This document shows positions 45,763 through 55,246 of a stretch of 64,000 nucleotides of DNA, one piece after another. Each line of letters starts with the position of its first letter. Position 1 is the first letter of the stretch. The stretch covers positions 496,001 to 560,000 of the forward strand of contig NZ_PKQK01000004.1 of NCBI RefSeq assembly GCF_002968835.1, written 5' to 3'. Made by a program: the position numbers and the translations under genes. The notes under the pieces were generated by a model. It saw only the letters and a program-made list of their open reading frames with translations, was not told the origin of the DNA and did not search any database. Origin of the DNA: Paenibacillus sp. PCH8. GTDB taxonomy: Bacteria; Bacillota; Bacilli; Paenibacillales; Paenibacillaceae.

Positions 45763-47271
45763 ATGAATCGCAATTCTTTATCACATACTGGTGCGCAAAA
45801 GGAAGGAATCGGCCAGTCGGCCAGTCTGGAGAGTATTACTAAGGAGATTGGCAAACTTCGTCCAAACGGAAATCCTCTGATGGCGCATAAATTCGGAGCC
45901 GATCCATATGCGTTGGTATATAACAATCGCGTATACCTGTACATGACCAGCGATACGTTGGAATATGATTCAGACGGTACACCTCTGAAAAACAGCTATA
46001 AATCAATCAACCGGATCACGGTTATTTCTTCAGATGATCTAATGAACTGGACTGATCATGGTGAGATCAGGGTTGCCGGACCTCAGGGTGTAGCAACATG
46101 GGCCACACAGTCCTGGGCACCGGCAGCTGCTCATCAGATCATCGATGGCAAAGACTGTTTCTTTCTTTATTTCGCCAACAATGCTAGTGGGATCGGCGTT
46201 TTATCCGCTTCAACACCTGTTGGCCCATGGATAGATCCTGTAGGTAAAGCTCTCGTGACAAGAGAGACTCCGGGTGTGGAGGATGTAACCTGGTTATTCG
46301 ATCCGGCCGTTTTTGTGGATGACGATCATCAGGCATATCTTTATTTTGGAGGCGGTATTCCTCAAGGGAAAGCAGAGAGACCCGATACAGCAAGAGTTAT
46401 GCGCCTGGGAGAAGATATGATCAGCTTGGTCGGCAAAGCCAAAGTCATTCCGGCACCATATATGTTCGAGAGCTCGGGGATACATAAATATAACCATATA
46501 TATTATTATACGTATTGCTCCAATTTTCACGAGGGTAATCGGCCAGAAGACAGTCCTCCAGCTGGAGAAATCGCCTACATGACCAGCGTGCAACCTAAGG
46601 GGCCATGGACATATCAGGGAACGATTCTTCAGAATCCGGGACACTTTTTTGGCATCGGCGGCAATAACCACCACGCTATATTTCAACTGGCGGATCAGTG
46701 GTACATTGCCTATCATGCGCAGACATTATGCCAGGCCATGAATATCCCTGAAGGTTACCGCTCCACACATCTGAATCGAATCGAATATGATGCCACTGGT
46801 GCGATCAAGAAGGTACACGCAGACTATCAAGGTGTGGATCAGATCCAATTCTTTGATCCCTATCAACAGATAGCAGGTTCAACCATTGCATGGAGTAGCC
46901 GCGTAACTGTGGAGCAAGTCCTTCGTTCGGATGAAACATCCGAATCAGATATGGATATTGTTGCCGCTGAGCTGCAAGGTGGAAGTTGGATTGCTATTTC
47001 AAACGTTGATTTTGACAGTGAGGGACCAACAAGTTTCAGAGCCGCCATTCTGAGTAAAGGAACAGAAGGTACGTTGGAACTACGTCTGGATCGTGCAGAC
47101 GGGCCATCCATTGGAGTCATGAGCATTCCCTCTACGACCGGATCACTTCACTGGCTGGAACTAATAACGAAAATTACAGGTGTGCGAGGTGTTCATAACC
47201 TGTATATTATGCTTACAGGCTCAGCAGATACCCCAAGTATCCTTTTAAGAGAATGGGCATTCAATAGATAA
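45763..47271 (+). CDS. GH43 arabinoxylan arabinofuranohydrolase-like enzyme with CBM6, cytoplasmic
   Basis: A 502-residue enzyme resembling XynD-type arabinoxylan arabinofuranohydrolases, which remove arabinose side groups from xylan. The five-blade propeller holds base D47 (GADPYAL), modulator D180 (WLFDPAVF) and acid E236 (MFESSGIH). A C-terminal CBM6-like module spans about residues 365-500. No signal peptide is present with ATG at 45763 (nine bases after AGGGGGAG), unlike secreted XynD, so it should debranch imported oligosaccharides. First gene of a two-gene GH43 operon. Confidence 0.9.
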   Translation: MNRNSLSHTGAQKEGIGQSASLESITKEIGKLRPNGNPLMAHKFGADPYALVYNNRVYLYMTSDTLEYDSDGTPLKNSYKSINRITVISSDDLMNWTDHGEIRVAGPQGVATWATQSWAPAAAHQIIDGKDCFFLYFANNASGIGVLSASTPVGPWIDPVGKALVTRETPGVEDVTWLFDPAVFVDDDHQAYLYFGGGIPQGKAERPDTARVMRLGEDMISLVGKAKVIPAPYMFESSGIHKYNHIYYYTYCSNFHEGNRPEDSPPAGEIAYMTSVQPKGPWTYQGTILQNPGHFFGIGGNNHHAIFQLADQWYIAYHAQTLCQAMNIPEGYRSTHLNRIEYDATGAIKKVHADYQGVDQIQFFDPYQQIAGSTIAWSSRVTVEQVLRSDETSESDMDIVAAELQGGSWIAISNVDFDSEGPTSFRAAILSKGTEGTLELRLDRADGPSIGVMSIPSTTGSLHWLELITKITGVRGVHNLYIMLTGSADTPSILLREWAFNR

Positions 47272-47291
47272 AAATGAGGTGTAATTAAAGC

Positions 47292-48842
47292 ATGTATGCA
47301 AATCCAATCATTTGGGCTGATTACCCGGATCTTGATGTAATCCGCGTGAAGGACACGTATTATATGGTCAGTACAACCATGCATATGATGCCGGGATGCG
47401 TCATCCTGCGTTCATATGACCTGATTCAATGGGAAGTAGCTACACATGTATACGACAGACTGGACGATACACCAGCCCAGCGATTGGAAGATGGCCAACA
47501 GGTATACGGTAAAGGGATGTGGGCCGCATCACTCAGGTATCATCAAGGGATGTTCTATGTTGTTTTTGTTGCGAATGATACTCGTAAAACATACTTGTAC
47601 ACATCCACCTCCATCACGGGAGTATGGAACAAGCAAGAGGTAGAAGGTTTCTACCATGATTGCTCCTTATTTTTTGACGATGATGACCGGATATATCTCA
47701 TTCACGGGAATACCGAGATCTATCTGACCGAATTAAGCCCCGATCTCTCCGGGCCCAAGCCTGGAGGAGTACAGCGTCTAATCGTAAAAGACGAGCAGCC
47801 TTACCACCTCGGTTACGAAGGTGCACATTTCTATAAGATCAATGGGAAGTATTACGTCTTTCTGATTCACATCTCGAAAGCTTCTGGACGGAGAACACAG
47901 GCATTTTACATGGCTGACTCTCTGGAAGGACACTTTGTTGGCGGAGAAGTATTTAATGATGATATGGGGTACTTCAACGCGGGTGTTGCTCAGGGCGGAA
48001 TCGTAGATACACCCGAGGGTGACTGGTATGCAATGTTATTTCAGGATCATGGAGCTATTGGTCGCATCCCTGTACTGGTACCGCTACATTTCGAACATGA
48101 TGTACCGGTATTTGCAAGTGAAGCGCCCAAACTAATCGATATATCGAGCAGCAGACCAGGCTACCGTTATAACCCGTTGGTAGATAGCGATCGTTTCGAC
48201 TATATAGCCGGAGATGAGGGAAGAATACGGCTGCGTGATATATGGCAATGGAATCACACCCCTCATGACGAACTCTGGTCCGTGACGGAGAAACCAGGAG
48301 TATATCGCGTACGTACCGGTCAGATCAGCCCAAATCTGACGTTTGCTGTGAATACACTAACCCAACGTGCGATGGGGCCCACTTGCGAGGCAACGGTCAT
48401 GCTTGACGGCAGCGATCTGAATGATGGGGATTTTGCGGGGTTGTGCTTTTTGATCGGTACCTACGGTATGATCGCCCTTACAAGGAATCAAGGCCAGTTT
48501 CACTTGGTCATGCAGGCTAGAAAAAGTGAGGACTCCAGTATATTCGGCAATCTGATTGATCAGGAGCCTGCTACTGAGTATGCACGTATTCCTGTATCAG
48601 GCCCTGTGGTTACGCTGAAAGCATTTGGTGATTTTGTAGACAATCAAGATGAGTGCTCTTTCGCCTATCTCGATGGGAGTGAATGGAGAAACATCGGTAT
48701 TCATCACCAAATGATATACAAACTGGATCATTTTATGGGTTGCCGGATAGGGTTGTTTATATATTCAACTCTTGCAATTGGAGGAACGGCTGACTTTTCG
48801 GATTTCAAATATAGCGTAATCAACACTCAAGATAATCATTGA
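47292..48842 (+). CDS. GH43 beta-xylosidase/arabinofuranosidase-type enzyme, cytoplasmic
   Basis: A 516-residue GH43 enzyme of the two-domain type: catalytic propeller (base D13 in ADYPDLDV, modulator D123 in YHDCSLFF, acid E176 in GYEGAHFYK) followed by a 200-residue beta-sandwich that usually completes the active site. Without a signal peptide it would finish degradation of xylo- or arabinoxylo-oligosaccharides inside the cell. It starts 20 bases after the first GH43 gene and ends at a terminator. Confidence 0.92.
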   Translation: MYANPIIWADYPDLDVIRVKDTYYMVSTTMHMMPGCVILRSYDLIQWEVATHVYDRLDDTPAQRLEDGQQVYGKGMWAASLRYHQGMFYVVFVANDTRKTYLYTSTSITGVWNKQEVEGFYHDCSLFFDDDDRIYLIHGNTEIYLTELSPDLSGPKPGGVQRLIVKDEQPYHLGYEGAHFYKINGKYYVFLIHISKASGRRTQAFYMADSLEGHFVGGEVFNDDMGYFNAGVAQGGIVDTPEGDWYAMLFQDHGAIGRIPVLVPLHFEHDVPVFASEAPKLIDISSSRPGYRYNPLVDSDRFDYIAGDEGRIRLRDIWQWNHTPHDELWSVTEKPGVYRVRTGQISPNLTFAVNTLTQRAMGPTCEATVMLDGSDLNDGDFAGLCFLIGTYGMIALTRNQGQFHLVMQARKSEDSSIFGNLIDQEPATEYARIPVSGPVVTLKAFGDFVDNQDECSFAYLDGSEWRNIGIHHQMIYKLDHFMGCRIGLFIYSTLAIGGTADFSDFKYSVINTQDNH

Positions 48843-48847
48843 CATCA

Positions 48848-48873
48848 TGAAGCCGCCAAACGGCGGCTTTTTC
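48848..48873 (+). terminator. Terminator after the GH43 operon
   Basis: AAGCCGCC / GGCGGCTT stem with a short AAAC loop and five T. Confidence 0.92.
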
Positions 48874-48970
48874 CGTTCTCAATACAGATAAGTTGTTGTA
48901 CAATGATAGAGATTCAAAATGGTAGAGTATAGAGATATGTTCATTCCTATGGAATTGGGGGCATGTCGTC

Positions 48971-50650
48971 GTGGACAAAAGATGGCTGGACAAAACAAGA
49001 TGGACCGTTATTCTGTTCCTTGCAGTGTGCATACCGGCAGGCTATACCGCAGGAAATTCTGAACAACAAAACCCGCAGTTACACGGGCAACAAGTTCAAC
49101 TTCCCGCTATGGCTGGGAAGTACTCGCCTCCCATTGATGTCTCTTTTGTCAGGGAGACCGGGGACGATTTACAGCGAATGATTAGTGAGTTGCCTGGTGA
49201 GACGATGCTGGATAACCGCTGGACTCGCTTGTACGAGGAAGAATTAGGCATTCGAATTCGTTATGACTGGATTGCCAACGGGGACGTATATAGTCAGAAG
49301 CTGGGAGTATCCCTTGCAGCGGGACGTTTTCCGGATGTGGTCAAAGTGAATCCATATCAACTCAGACAATTAAGCAACGCTGGATTGATTGAAGATCTAA
49401 CGGAAGAGTACCAAGTGTATGCTTCTCCACTTACGAAGAGAATATTGGAAGCGGAAGGCAGAGGATCATTCGACGCAGCAACTATAGACGGTAAGCTTAT
49501 GGCCATTCCCGAATCCTCTTCCTCTATTGAGACGGCGCAGTATCTGTGGATCAGAACGGATTGGTTGAAACGTCTGGGCTTGCAGCCACCTGAAACGATG
49601 GAAGATGTTCTTCAGATTTCGAAAGCGTTTACAGAGGGAGATCCAGACGGAAACGGGGTACAGGATACCTTCGGACTTGCACTAACGAATCACTTGTGGG
49701 ACCCCGTCATGGGAGGTGCAGGATTCATGTCTGGCTACGGTGCCACCCCGAATATATGGGTTAAAGATGCAGAAGGCAACCTCACGTATGGCGGCATACA
49801 ACCTGAAGTTCGCGAGGCGCTGCAACAATTGCAAACCATGTATCTTGAAGGCCAACTTGATCCGGATTTTGGCTACAAAAATGGAAGCAAGGAGTTCCGC
49901 CTGGTTCAGGATGGCAAGATAGGAATGCTTTACGGCGAACAGTGGGCTTCTTTTATGATTCAAAGTACCCGTGAAACAGATTCTGAAGTGGAATGGCAGG
50001 CATATCCGCTTGTTGCCGAATCAGGCAAGAGTCTGTTCGTGCCACTTCGTTCCAACACAGGGCAGTACTTCGCTGTAAGAAAAGGATTCTCTAATCCAGA
50101 AGTCGTCTTGAAACTCATGAATCTGCATCTGGATACCAACTGGGGTGAGCACGCACAGTACGAAACATTCTACAATGACGATTCCCGAGCGGTGTGGATG
50201 CTATCCCCGGTTACTCCCTTTCCTGGTAACAAAAATATAGATGCATATAAACAAATTCGGGATGCCAGGAGCACAGGAGATTTCTCGGGTTTGCAGAATG
50301 AAGCTCTTGCCATTCACAAACGAATTGTGGCTTATGAAACGAAAGGTGTGGATAGCGGCTGGGGTTGGAAACAGACCTACGGGCCTTCGGGTGCGTTTAG
50401 CATCGCAGATTCTTATGAAAAGAAAGGTCAACTTCTCTATGATCAGTTCACGGGCGGAATTACAGATACGATGGTTGATCGTCAGATCATCCTTCGGGAT
50501 CTTCAGCTTGAAGCCTATATGAACATTATTCTCGGCAGGCCTATTGAGGAATTTGATCGTTTTGTAGAGAACTGGCGCAAGTTGGGCGGAGATCAGATCA
50601 CAGCGGAAGTTAACGCGTGGTTTAGAACCCATATGCCAAGGGAGCACTAG
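48971..50650 (+). CDS. Extracellular solute-binding protein linked to a two-component system
   Basis: A 559-residue LplA-like sugar-binding protein (GRFPDVVKVNPYQL, GDPDGNGVQDTFG). The N-terminal hydrophobic segment reads FLAVCIPAG, a poor lipobox (Val before Cys), so an uncleaved membrane anchor or weak lipoprotein is possible. The start is GTG at 48971 after GGGGG. It has no permease neighbours; instead YesM- and YesN-type genes follow. It is probably the sugar-sensing input to that kinase, as with other binding-protein-coupled sensors. Confidence 0.87.
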   Translation: MDKRWLDKTRWTVILFLAVCIPAGYTAGNSEQQNPQLHGQQVQLPAMAGKYSPPIDVSFVRETGDDLQRMISELPGETMLDNRWTRLYEEELGIRIRYDWIANGDVYSQKLGVSLAAGRFPDVVKVNPYQLRQLSNAGLIEDLTEEYQVYASPLTKRILEAEGRGSFDAATIDGKLMAIPESSSSIETAQYLWIRTDWLKRLGLQPPETMEDVLQISKAFTEGDPDGNGVQDTFGLALTNHLWDPVMGGAGFMSGYGATPNIWVKDAEGNLTYGGIQPEVREALQQLQTMYLEGQLDPDFGYKNGSKEFRLVQDGKIGMLYGEQWASFMIQSTRETDSEVEWQAYPLVAESGKSLFVPLRSNTGQYFAVRKGFSNPEVVLKLMNLHLDTNWGEHAQYETFYNDDSRAVWMLSPVTPFPGNKNIDAYKQIRDARSTGDFSGLQNEALAIHKRIVAYETKGVDSGWGWKQTYGPSGAFSIADSYEKKGQLLYDQFTGGITDTMVDRQIILRDLQLEAYMNIILGRPIEEFDRFVENWRKLGGDQITAEVNAWFRTHMPREH

Positions 50651-50713
50651 GCGTGCTCAACACCGTGCTCATACGATGAAGTAATCCAGGCTTTGGCATT
50701 GGAGGTGGATGCA

Positions 50714-52474
50714 TTGATTAAGATCCCAGCTAAATCATGGTTTAACAGCATATTTGCACGATTAATCTTCACCTATCTAGTCTTTGTACTGCCTCTTATC
50801 CTTCTTGGTGTATATCTGTATCATTGGAGTTATGACAATGCGAGCCAGGAAATATCCTTATCAACCGAAAGACGATTGGACCAATACGCAGTCGAATTGA
50901 ACAGGGAAATTGAATGGATGGAGCTGCAACAGTTTGATATTGCCGAGGATCGAAAACTGAATCGTCTGGCCGTCCTTTGGGACATGATGGATCAGGTTGA
51001 GCGACGTGATACATTGAATTACTTGTCTGAACGGCTTGCTTCATTCAAGAACAGTACCGCATACATCAGGAACGTTCATGTACATATCCCTACAGTGAAC
51101 AAAAGCATATCCGCAACGCAAGGCATCGATAACTTCGATGAGTCTGCATATGAATATTTCAGTTCAGGCATACAGGGAAAAGGTACACGCTTCACCGTGA
51201 AAGAGGAAACAATGAACCTGAGTGCCGTCCGGCTGACAGGCAAGCGGGGAGAACCTCCGTTATTTGTGGTACAGGTTGAGCTGGATACTGAGCATTTTCG
51301 CAATGAGCTAACACGGCTTAATTTGTATCCAGAGAGCTCCACTTTTCTTATTGAGAACCAAACGGGGCAAGCCATCACAGATAATCAACCACGAGAAGCC
51401 ATTCTCTCCAATTATCGTCAATACAGTGTCAAAGGGACGCATGACGACGGGTTTCGGATGAAGGTTGAGGGGACCTTGTATCATGTTAGCGAGTCCCATA
51501 TGGATTCCTTGGGCTTATCTTTAGCAACCTATTTGCCAGAAAAAATTGTAACCAGACCGCTTAGCAAGTTCTATCATTGGGCCTGGCTATTTGCAATCAC
51601 ATCCTTTATTGCGATCACGGCTTATCTCTACTCAAGCTACAGGCTGATCCACATCCCTTTACTCCTTTTGGTGAAAAGATTCAAAAAAATGGAGGGAGGT
51701 GTGCTGGATATCCCGATCGTGCACCATCGACAGGATGAGTTCGGCTTCCTCTACACCCGTTTTAATCAAATGATTGAAAATCTTCAATCGCTGATAGATC
51801 GGGATTTCAAGCAAACAATGATGATGCAGCGGGCGGAGTTGAAACAGCTCCAATCCCAGATCAACCCTCACTTCCTGTACAATAGTTTCTTTATTCTGAA
51901 TTCACTTGCCAGAACAGGGGAAACAGAACGCATAGAGCAATTCACGAACATGCTCGGTGAATATTTCAGATTCATCACCCGGAATGAAACAGATCATGTC
52001 AAATTAAAAGAGGAAGTTGACCACTCACGAATCTATACAGAAATTCAACAGTTGCGATTCTCCAGACGAATTAAGGTTGATTTCGGGTCACTGCCCGTTG
52101 GAATGGAACGTATCCAGGTGCCTAGACTGATCATTCAACCAATCATTGAGAACGCTTATGAACACAGCCTGGAAAAGAATACAGCCTCGGGTCTTCTGGT
52201 CATACGGTTTCACCTGGAAGCTCCTTATGCCGAGATCACGGTGGAGGATAATGGGAGCGATTTGCATGAAAGAGATATCCATCTCCTTCAAGAGCGTCTG
52301 CATAACGATGCAGGTACCGAAGAAATGACGGGATTAATGAATATTCACCGACGTCTGGTCTTGACGTATGGAGAGAAAAGTGGTCTTTTCCTGTCCAGAA
52401 GTGAGTTACAAGGATTAAAAGTAACAATTCGGATCCAGTGTAAGGAAGGGGAAATGGAATGTATCGACTATTGA
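50714..52474 (+). CDS. YesM-type sensor histidine kinase
   Basis: A 586-residue kinase: membrane segments near residues 10-35 and 285-305 enclose an extracellular Cache-like sensor; then HAMP, the YesM dimerisation/phosphotransfer domain with H386 (QINPHFLYNSF), and HATPase (QPIIENAYEHS). The start is taken as TTG at 50714, nine bases after GGAGG. It lies 63 bases downstream of a binding-protein gene and overlaps the regulator gene by 16 bases. Confidence 0.92.
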   Translation: MIKIPAKSWFNSIFARLIFTYLVFVLPLILLGVYLYHWSYDNASQEISLSTERRLDQYAVELNREIEWMELQQFDIAEDRKLNRLAVLWDMMDQVERRDTLNYLSERLASFKNSTAYIRNVHVHIPTVNKSISATQGIDNFDESAYEYFSSGIQGKGTRFTVKEETMNLSAVRLTGKRGEPPLFVVQVELDTEHFRNELTRLNLYPESSTFLIENQTGQAITDNQPREAILSNYRQYSVKGTHDDGFRMKVEGTLYHVSESHMDSLGLSLATYLPEKIVTRPLSKFYHWAWLFAITSFIAITAYLYSSYRLIHIPLLLLVKRFKKMEGGVLDIPIVHHRQDEFGFLYTRFNQMIENLQSLIDRDFKQTMMMQRAELKQLQSQINPHFLYNSFFILNSLARTGETERIEQFTNMLGEYFRFITRNETDHVKLKEEVDHSRIYTEIQQLRFSRRIKVDFGSLPVGMERIQVPRLIIQPIIENAYEHSLEKNTASGLLVIRFHLEAPYAEITVEDNGSDLHERDIHLLQERLHNDAGTEEMTGLMNIHRRLVLTYGEKSGLFLSRSELQGLKVTIRIQCKEGEMECIDY

Positions 52475-54084
52475 TTGTGGATGACGAAGAGATCATAACG
52501 GACAGTCTCTATGAAACGTTCGCCAGGCATATGCCCGACCGGCTTGACGTATGCAAGGCCTATTCTGCACAGGAAGCTCTGAACTGGATGCGACGGTCAA
52601 GAATCGATATTGTACTAACCGACATCCGAATGCCGGGGATGAGCGGCCTGGAGCTGACAGAGCAGATTCAGGCCAGTTGGCCGAATTGTCGCGTCATTTT
52701 CCTGACAGGACACAGCGATTTTGATTATGCCTATCGCGCCTTTCAGATGACCAATGTGCGTTACTTGCTCAAAACGGAAGGGTATGACAAGGTGATGGCT
52801 ATTATCGAAGATGTGATGGAGGAGATTCGGCAGAGTCACAGCATGCTTGAATTGCTGGAACAATCCCGTGAAGTCAATTCCCGGCTTGCGGTGATCCAGC
52901 AAGAGGAATATATGCGGAAGCTTCTTCAAGACTGCACATCCGTTGTATCTTCTCCCCTTGAAACACAAGATGAATTGGCCAAACGCGGCATAGGATTGCA
53001 AGCGGACTTACCGGTTTATCTGATCCTGGGTCGGTTCAACACTTCGCCTGGAACAGGTTCGGAGCTTACGCGAGTCCAGGAATCTGTTCGCATTATTGGC
53101 TCTACTCTGATGCATGAGCGTACGATGTATGCCAGTGTAACCGACCATTACGGTGATACAGTCTGGCTGGTTCAACCGAAACAGGAGGAAGAGAAGGAGG
53201 GCGATAAGCTTGTTCGCTTTCTTGAGGGTACACTGGAACTTGTGCAGGAAGCCTGTATGGTTTCACTTGGTGTATCTATTGCGTTTACATTAAGTGGTCG
53301 GAGCAGCGATTGGTCCGAGATCTCCAGACAATATGAGCGTTTGAGATTGCTGCAGTGGATGAAAATCGGTGACGGAGTATCTATGGTGCTCACGGATCAT
53401 CACGATGAGCTTTCGACAGGGGTACTGAAAGAATCCGGGCGAATCTCAAGCCGGATCGAGATCATGTCCGGATATTTGGAGACGGGACGAATCCAGCCAT
53501 TCTATGACATATTTGAGGAGCTTGCAAGCGAGCTGTTGCAACAGGATATTACGATGGAACGCGCAATGGAGACATACTACAATCTGGCATTGCTATTGCA
53601 TTCGACCATCAATCGCTGGGGACTACAACAGCAAATCCCGGATCAACGAAACTTGCTTCATTTGGGAGAGCACGCATGCATGAAGGATGCCGTGCAGTTT
53701 CTATATCATGCAGCCGATGAATTAGTCCGCTTCAAAAGATCAAATGAACAGGAACGCGCCAACGTGGTGATTCATTCTTTGTGCAGTTACGTCAAAGAGA
53801 ACCTGGAGAAAGATCTCTCGCTGGTGAGATTGGCTGAACTTCATCACTTTAATCCATCCTATCTATCCCGGTTCTTCAAACAGGAGATGGGAATCAACTT
53901 GTCGGAGTTTATTGACGATTACCGGATCAGGAGAGCGAAGGAGTTGCTTCAGAATACGGATCTGATGATACGCGAGGTTGCGCTACAAGTCGGTTATGAG
54001 GCTGCACATTCGTTTACCCGGCTCTTCAAGAAACTAACGGGCATGACGCCCCAGGAGTACCGGGAATCTGTCTTGGTACGTTAA
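52459..54084 (+). CDS. YesN-type response regulator (receiver plus AraC HTH)
   Basis: A 541-residue regulator: receiver with D55 (IVLTDIRMP), central helical linker, C-terminal AraC-type DNA-binding domain (residues 435-535, LAELHHFNPSYLSRFFKQE and ALQVGYEAAHSFTRLFKKL). It is the output of the upstream YesM-type kinase (16-base overlap, AAGGGGA site). Likely targets are the neighbouring binding-protein and importer genes. Confidence 0.94.
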   Translation: MYRLLIVDDEEIITDSLYETFARHMPDRLDVCKAYSAQEALNWMRRSRIDIVLTDIRMPGMSGLELTEQIQASWPNCRVIFLTGHSDFDYAYRAFQMTNVRYLLKTEGYDKVMAIIEDVMEEIRQSHSMLELLEQSREVNSRLAVIQQEEYMRKLLQDCTSVVSSPLETQDELAKRGIGLQADLPVYLILGRFNTSPGTGSELTRVQESVRIIGSTLMHERTMYASVTDHYGDTVWLVQPKQEEEKEGDKLVRFLEGTLELVQEACMVSLGVSIAFTLSGRSSDWSEISRQYERLRLLQWMKIGDGVSMVLTDHHDELSTGVLKESGRISSRIEIMSGYLETGRIQPFYDIFEELASELLQQDITMERAMETYYNLALLLHSTINRWGLQQQIPDQRNLLHLGEHACMKDAVQFLYHAADELVRFKRSNEQERANVVIHSLCSYVKENLEKDLSLVRLAELHHFNPSYLSRFFKQEMGINLSEFIDDYRIRRAKELLQNTDLMIREVALQVGYEAAHSFTRLFKKLTGMTPQEYRESVLVR

Positions 54085-54122
54085 ATATGAACCATTCAAA
54101 CATGATGGACAAAGTAAACCAT

Positions 54123-54160
54123 ACAAAAACCGCAGGGATAACATTCCCTGCGGTTTTTGT
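54123..54160. terminator. Bidirectional terminator between convergent regulators
   Basis: A perfect 16-bp stem ACAAAAACCGCAGGGA / TCCCTGCGGTTTTTGT with a 6-base loop; poly-T on both strands. Confidence 0.95.
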
Positions 54161-54205
54161 GTCAGATATACAATGGAATGAACAAAAAGATGCAATGTTC
54201 CATCC

Positions 54206-54973
54206 CTAAGCGGTGTTTATTTTTTGTCTTCTATATGCATTCGGACTTGAGCCGGCATACGCTTTGAACTTTTTATAGAACCAATCAATATCCTTATAAC
54301 CTACCTCAACAGCAATCTCATATATCCGCAGATTCGTAGAGGACAGGAGCTGCTGGGCCTTTTCCATACGTTGCTGGAGCATGTAATCATTGAAAGACAT
54401 CTTCTCTTCCAGCTTGAACTTCTGTCCAAGGTACGCACAGTTAAAATGAAGCATGTCGGAGATCTTCTTCAGCGTGATTTCATCACTTAGATGATCTCTT
54501 ACATAAGCTTTGACAATACGAATAACATGACTGGAATGCATGGGCTTACCATTCATTTGAACGGGTGTTTTGAAGAACGACGACGTCTTGTGTGCCGGGT
54601 CGGTTTCAAGCTGGGATCTGAGTCCATGCAGACTGTTAAGTAAAGAAGAGGGACTTACAGGATACGGGAGATAATCATTCACCTGATAAGTTAGCGCTTT
54701 GCGTACGAGCCTGAAGTGATCTCTTCCACCCATCAACAGGATCGGAATCTGACTTTTTTTCCGAATATCGTTGCATAACCAGAGACCTGCGGTATCGAAC
54801 CTCTCTGTATGTACCATAACAAGGGAAAAGTCTCGTTCAGACAATGCGGTCAATGCTTCGGACGATGAGAACACACAATTTGCGATAGTATATTGAGCTT
54901 TGCTCCGTAGCAACAGCTGTTGTAATTCTCCGCACAAACGACGGCTGAAATCCACAAGTAAAATATCATACAT
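54206..54973 (-). CDS. AraC-type regulator with degenerate receiver domain
   Basis: A 255-residue protein. Residues 1-115 follow the receiver fold, but the phospho-acceptor position is His55 (SLVMVHTERF), where both YesN-type proteins nearby have D55, and the upstream acidic pair is D-F instead of D-D. The YesN linker is missing, and an AraC-type double helix-turn-helix follows at about 150-250 (ISDMLHFNCAYLGQKFKLE). Phosphorylation is therefore unlikely; it may be a constitutive or ligand-driven regulator. The start is ATG at 54973 after GAGG; GTG at 54988, three bases after AGGAGA, is the alternative. It is divergent from the 55247 operon and probably controls it. Confidence 0.88.
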   Translation of the reverse strand: MYDILLVDFSRRLCGELQQLLLRSKAQYTIANCVFSSSEALTALSERDFSLVMVHTERFDTAGLWLCNDIRKKSQIPILLMGGRDHFRLVRKALTYQVNDYLPYPVSPSSLLNSLHGLRSQLETDPAHKTSSFFKTPVQMNGKPMHSSHVIRIVKAYVRDHLSDEITLKKISDMLHFNCAYLGQKFKLEEKMSFNDYMLQQRMEKAQQLLSSTNLRIYEIAVEVGYKDIDWFYKKFKAYAGSSPNAYRRQKINTA

Positions 54974-55051
54974 GAAGCAATACCTCACCTTCTCCTGAAT
55001 TGTAATCCACTAGATCAACTGAAATATGGCTTAATTTCATTATGGTAACAA

Positions 55052-55066
55052 AAGAAAGCGCATACA
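55052..55066 (+). promoter_or_regulatory. Imperfect cre-like site
   Basis: AAGAAAGCGCATACA differs from WTGNAANCGNWNNCW at one conserved position (A for T). It lies in the divergent region between the degenerate-receiver regulator and the 55247 operon. Confidence 0.45.
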
Positions 55067-55246
55067 ATGTGCATATTTTTGCAGAGAGTCCATTTCTTTA
55101 CCAATTGAAACCTAGAATGCACTCCGCTCGTTGAAATACACGGAAATCTATAGTTAGTCAGGGTAAACACCTGTATTCCGGCAGGTTGATGACGCTTTCA
55201 ATTGAACGATACACTTTGAGAGCAAACGACAATCAGGGGGAAGACG

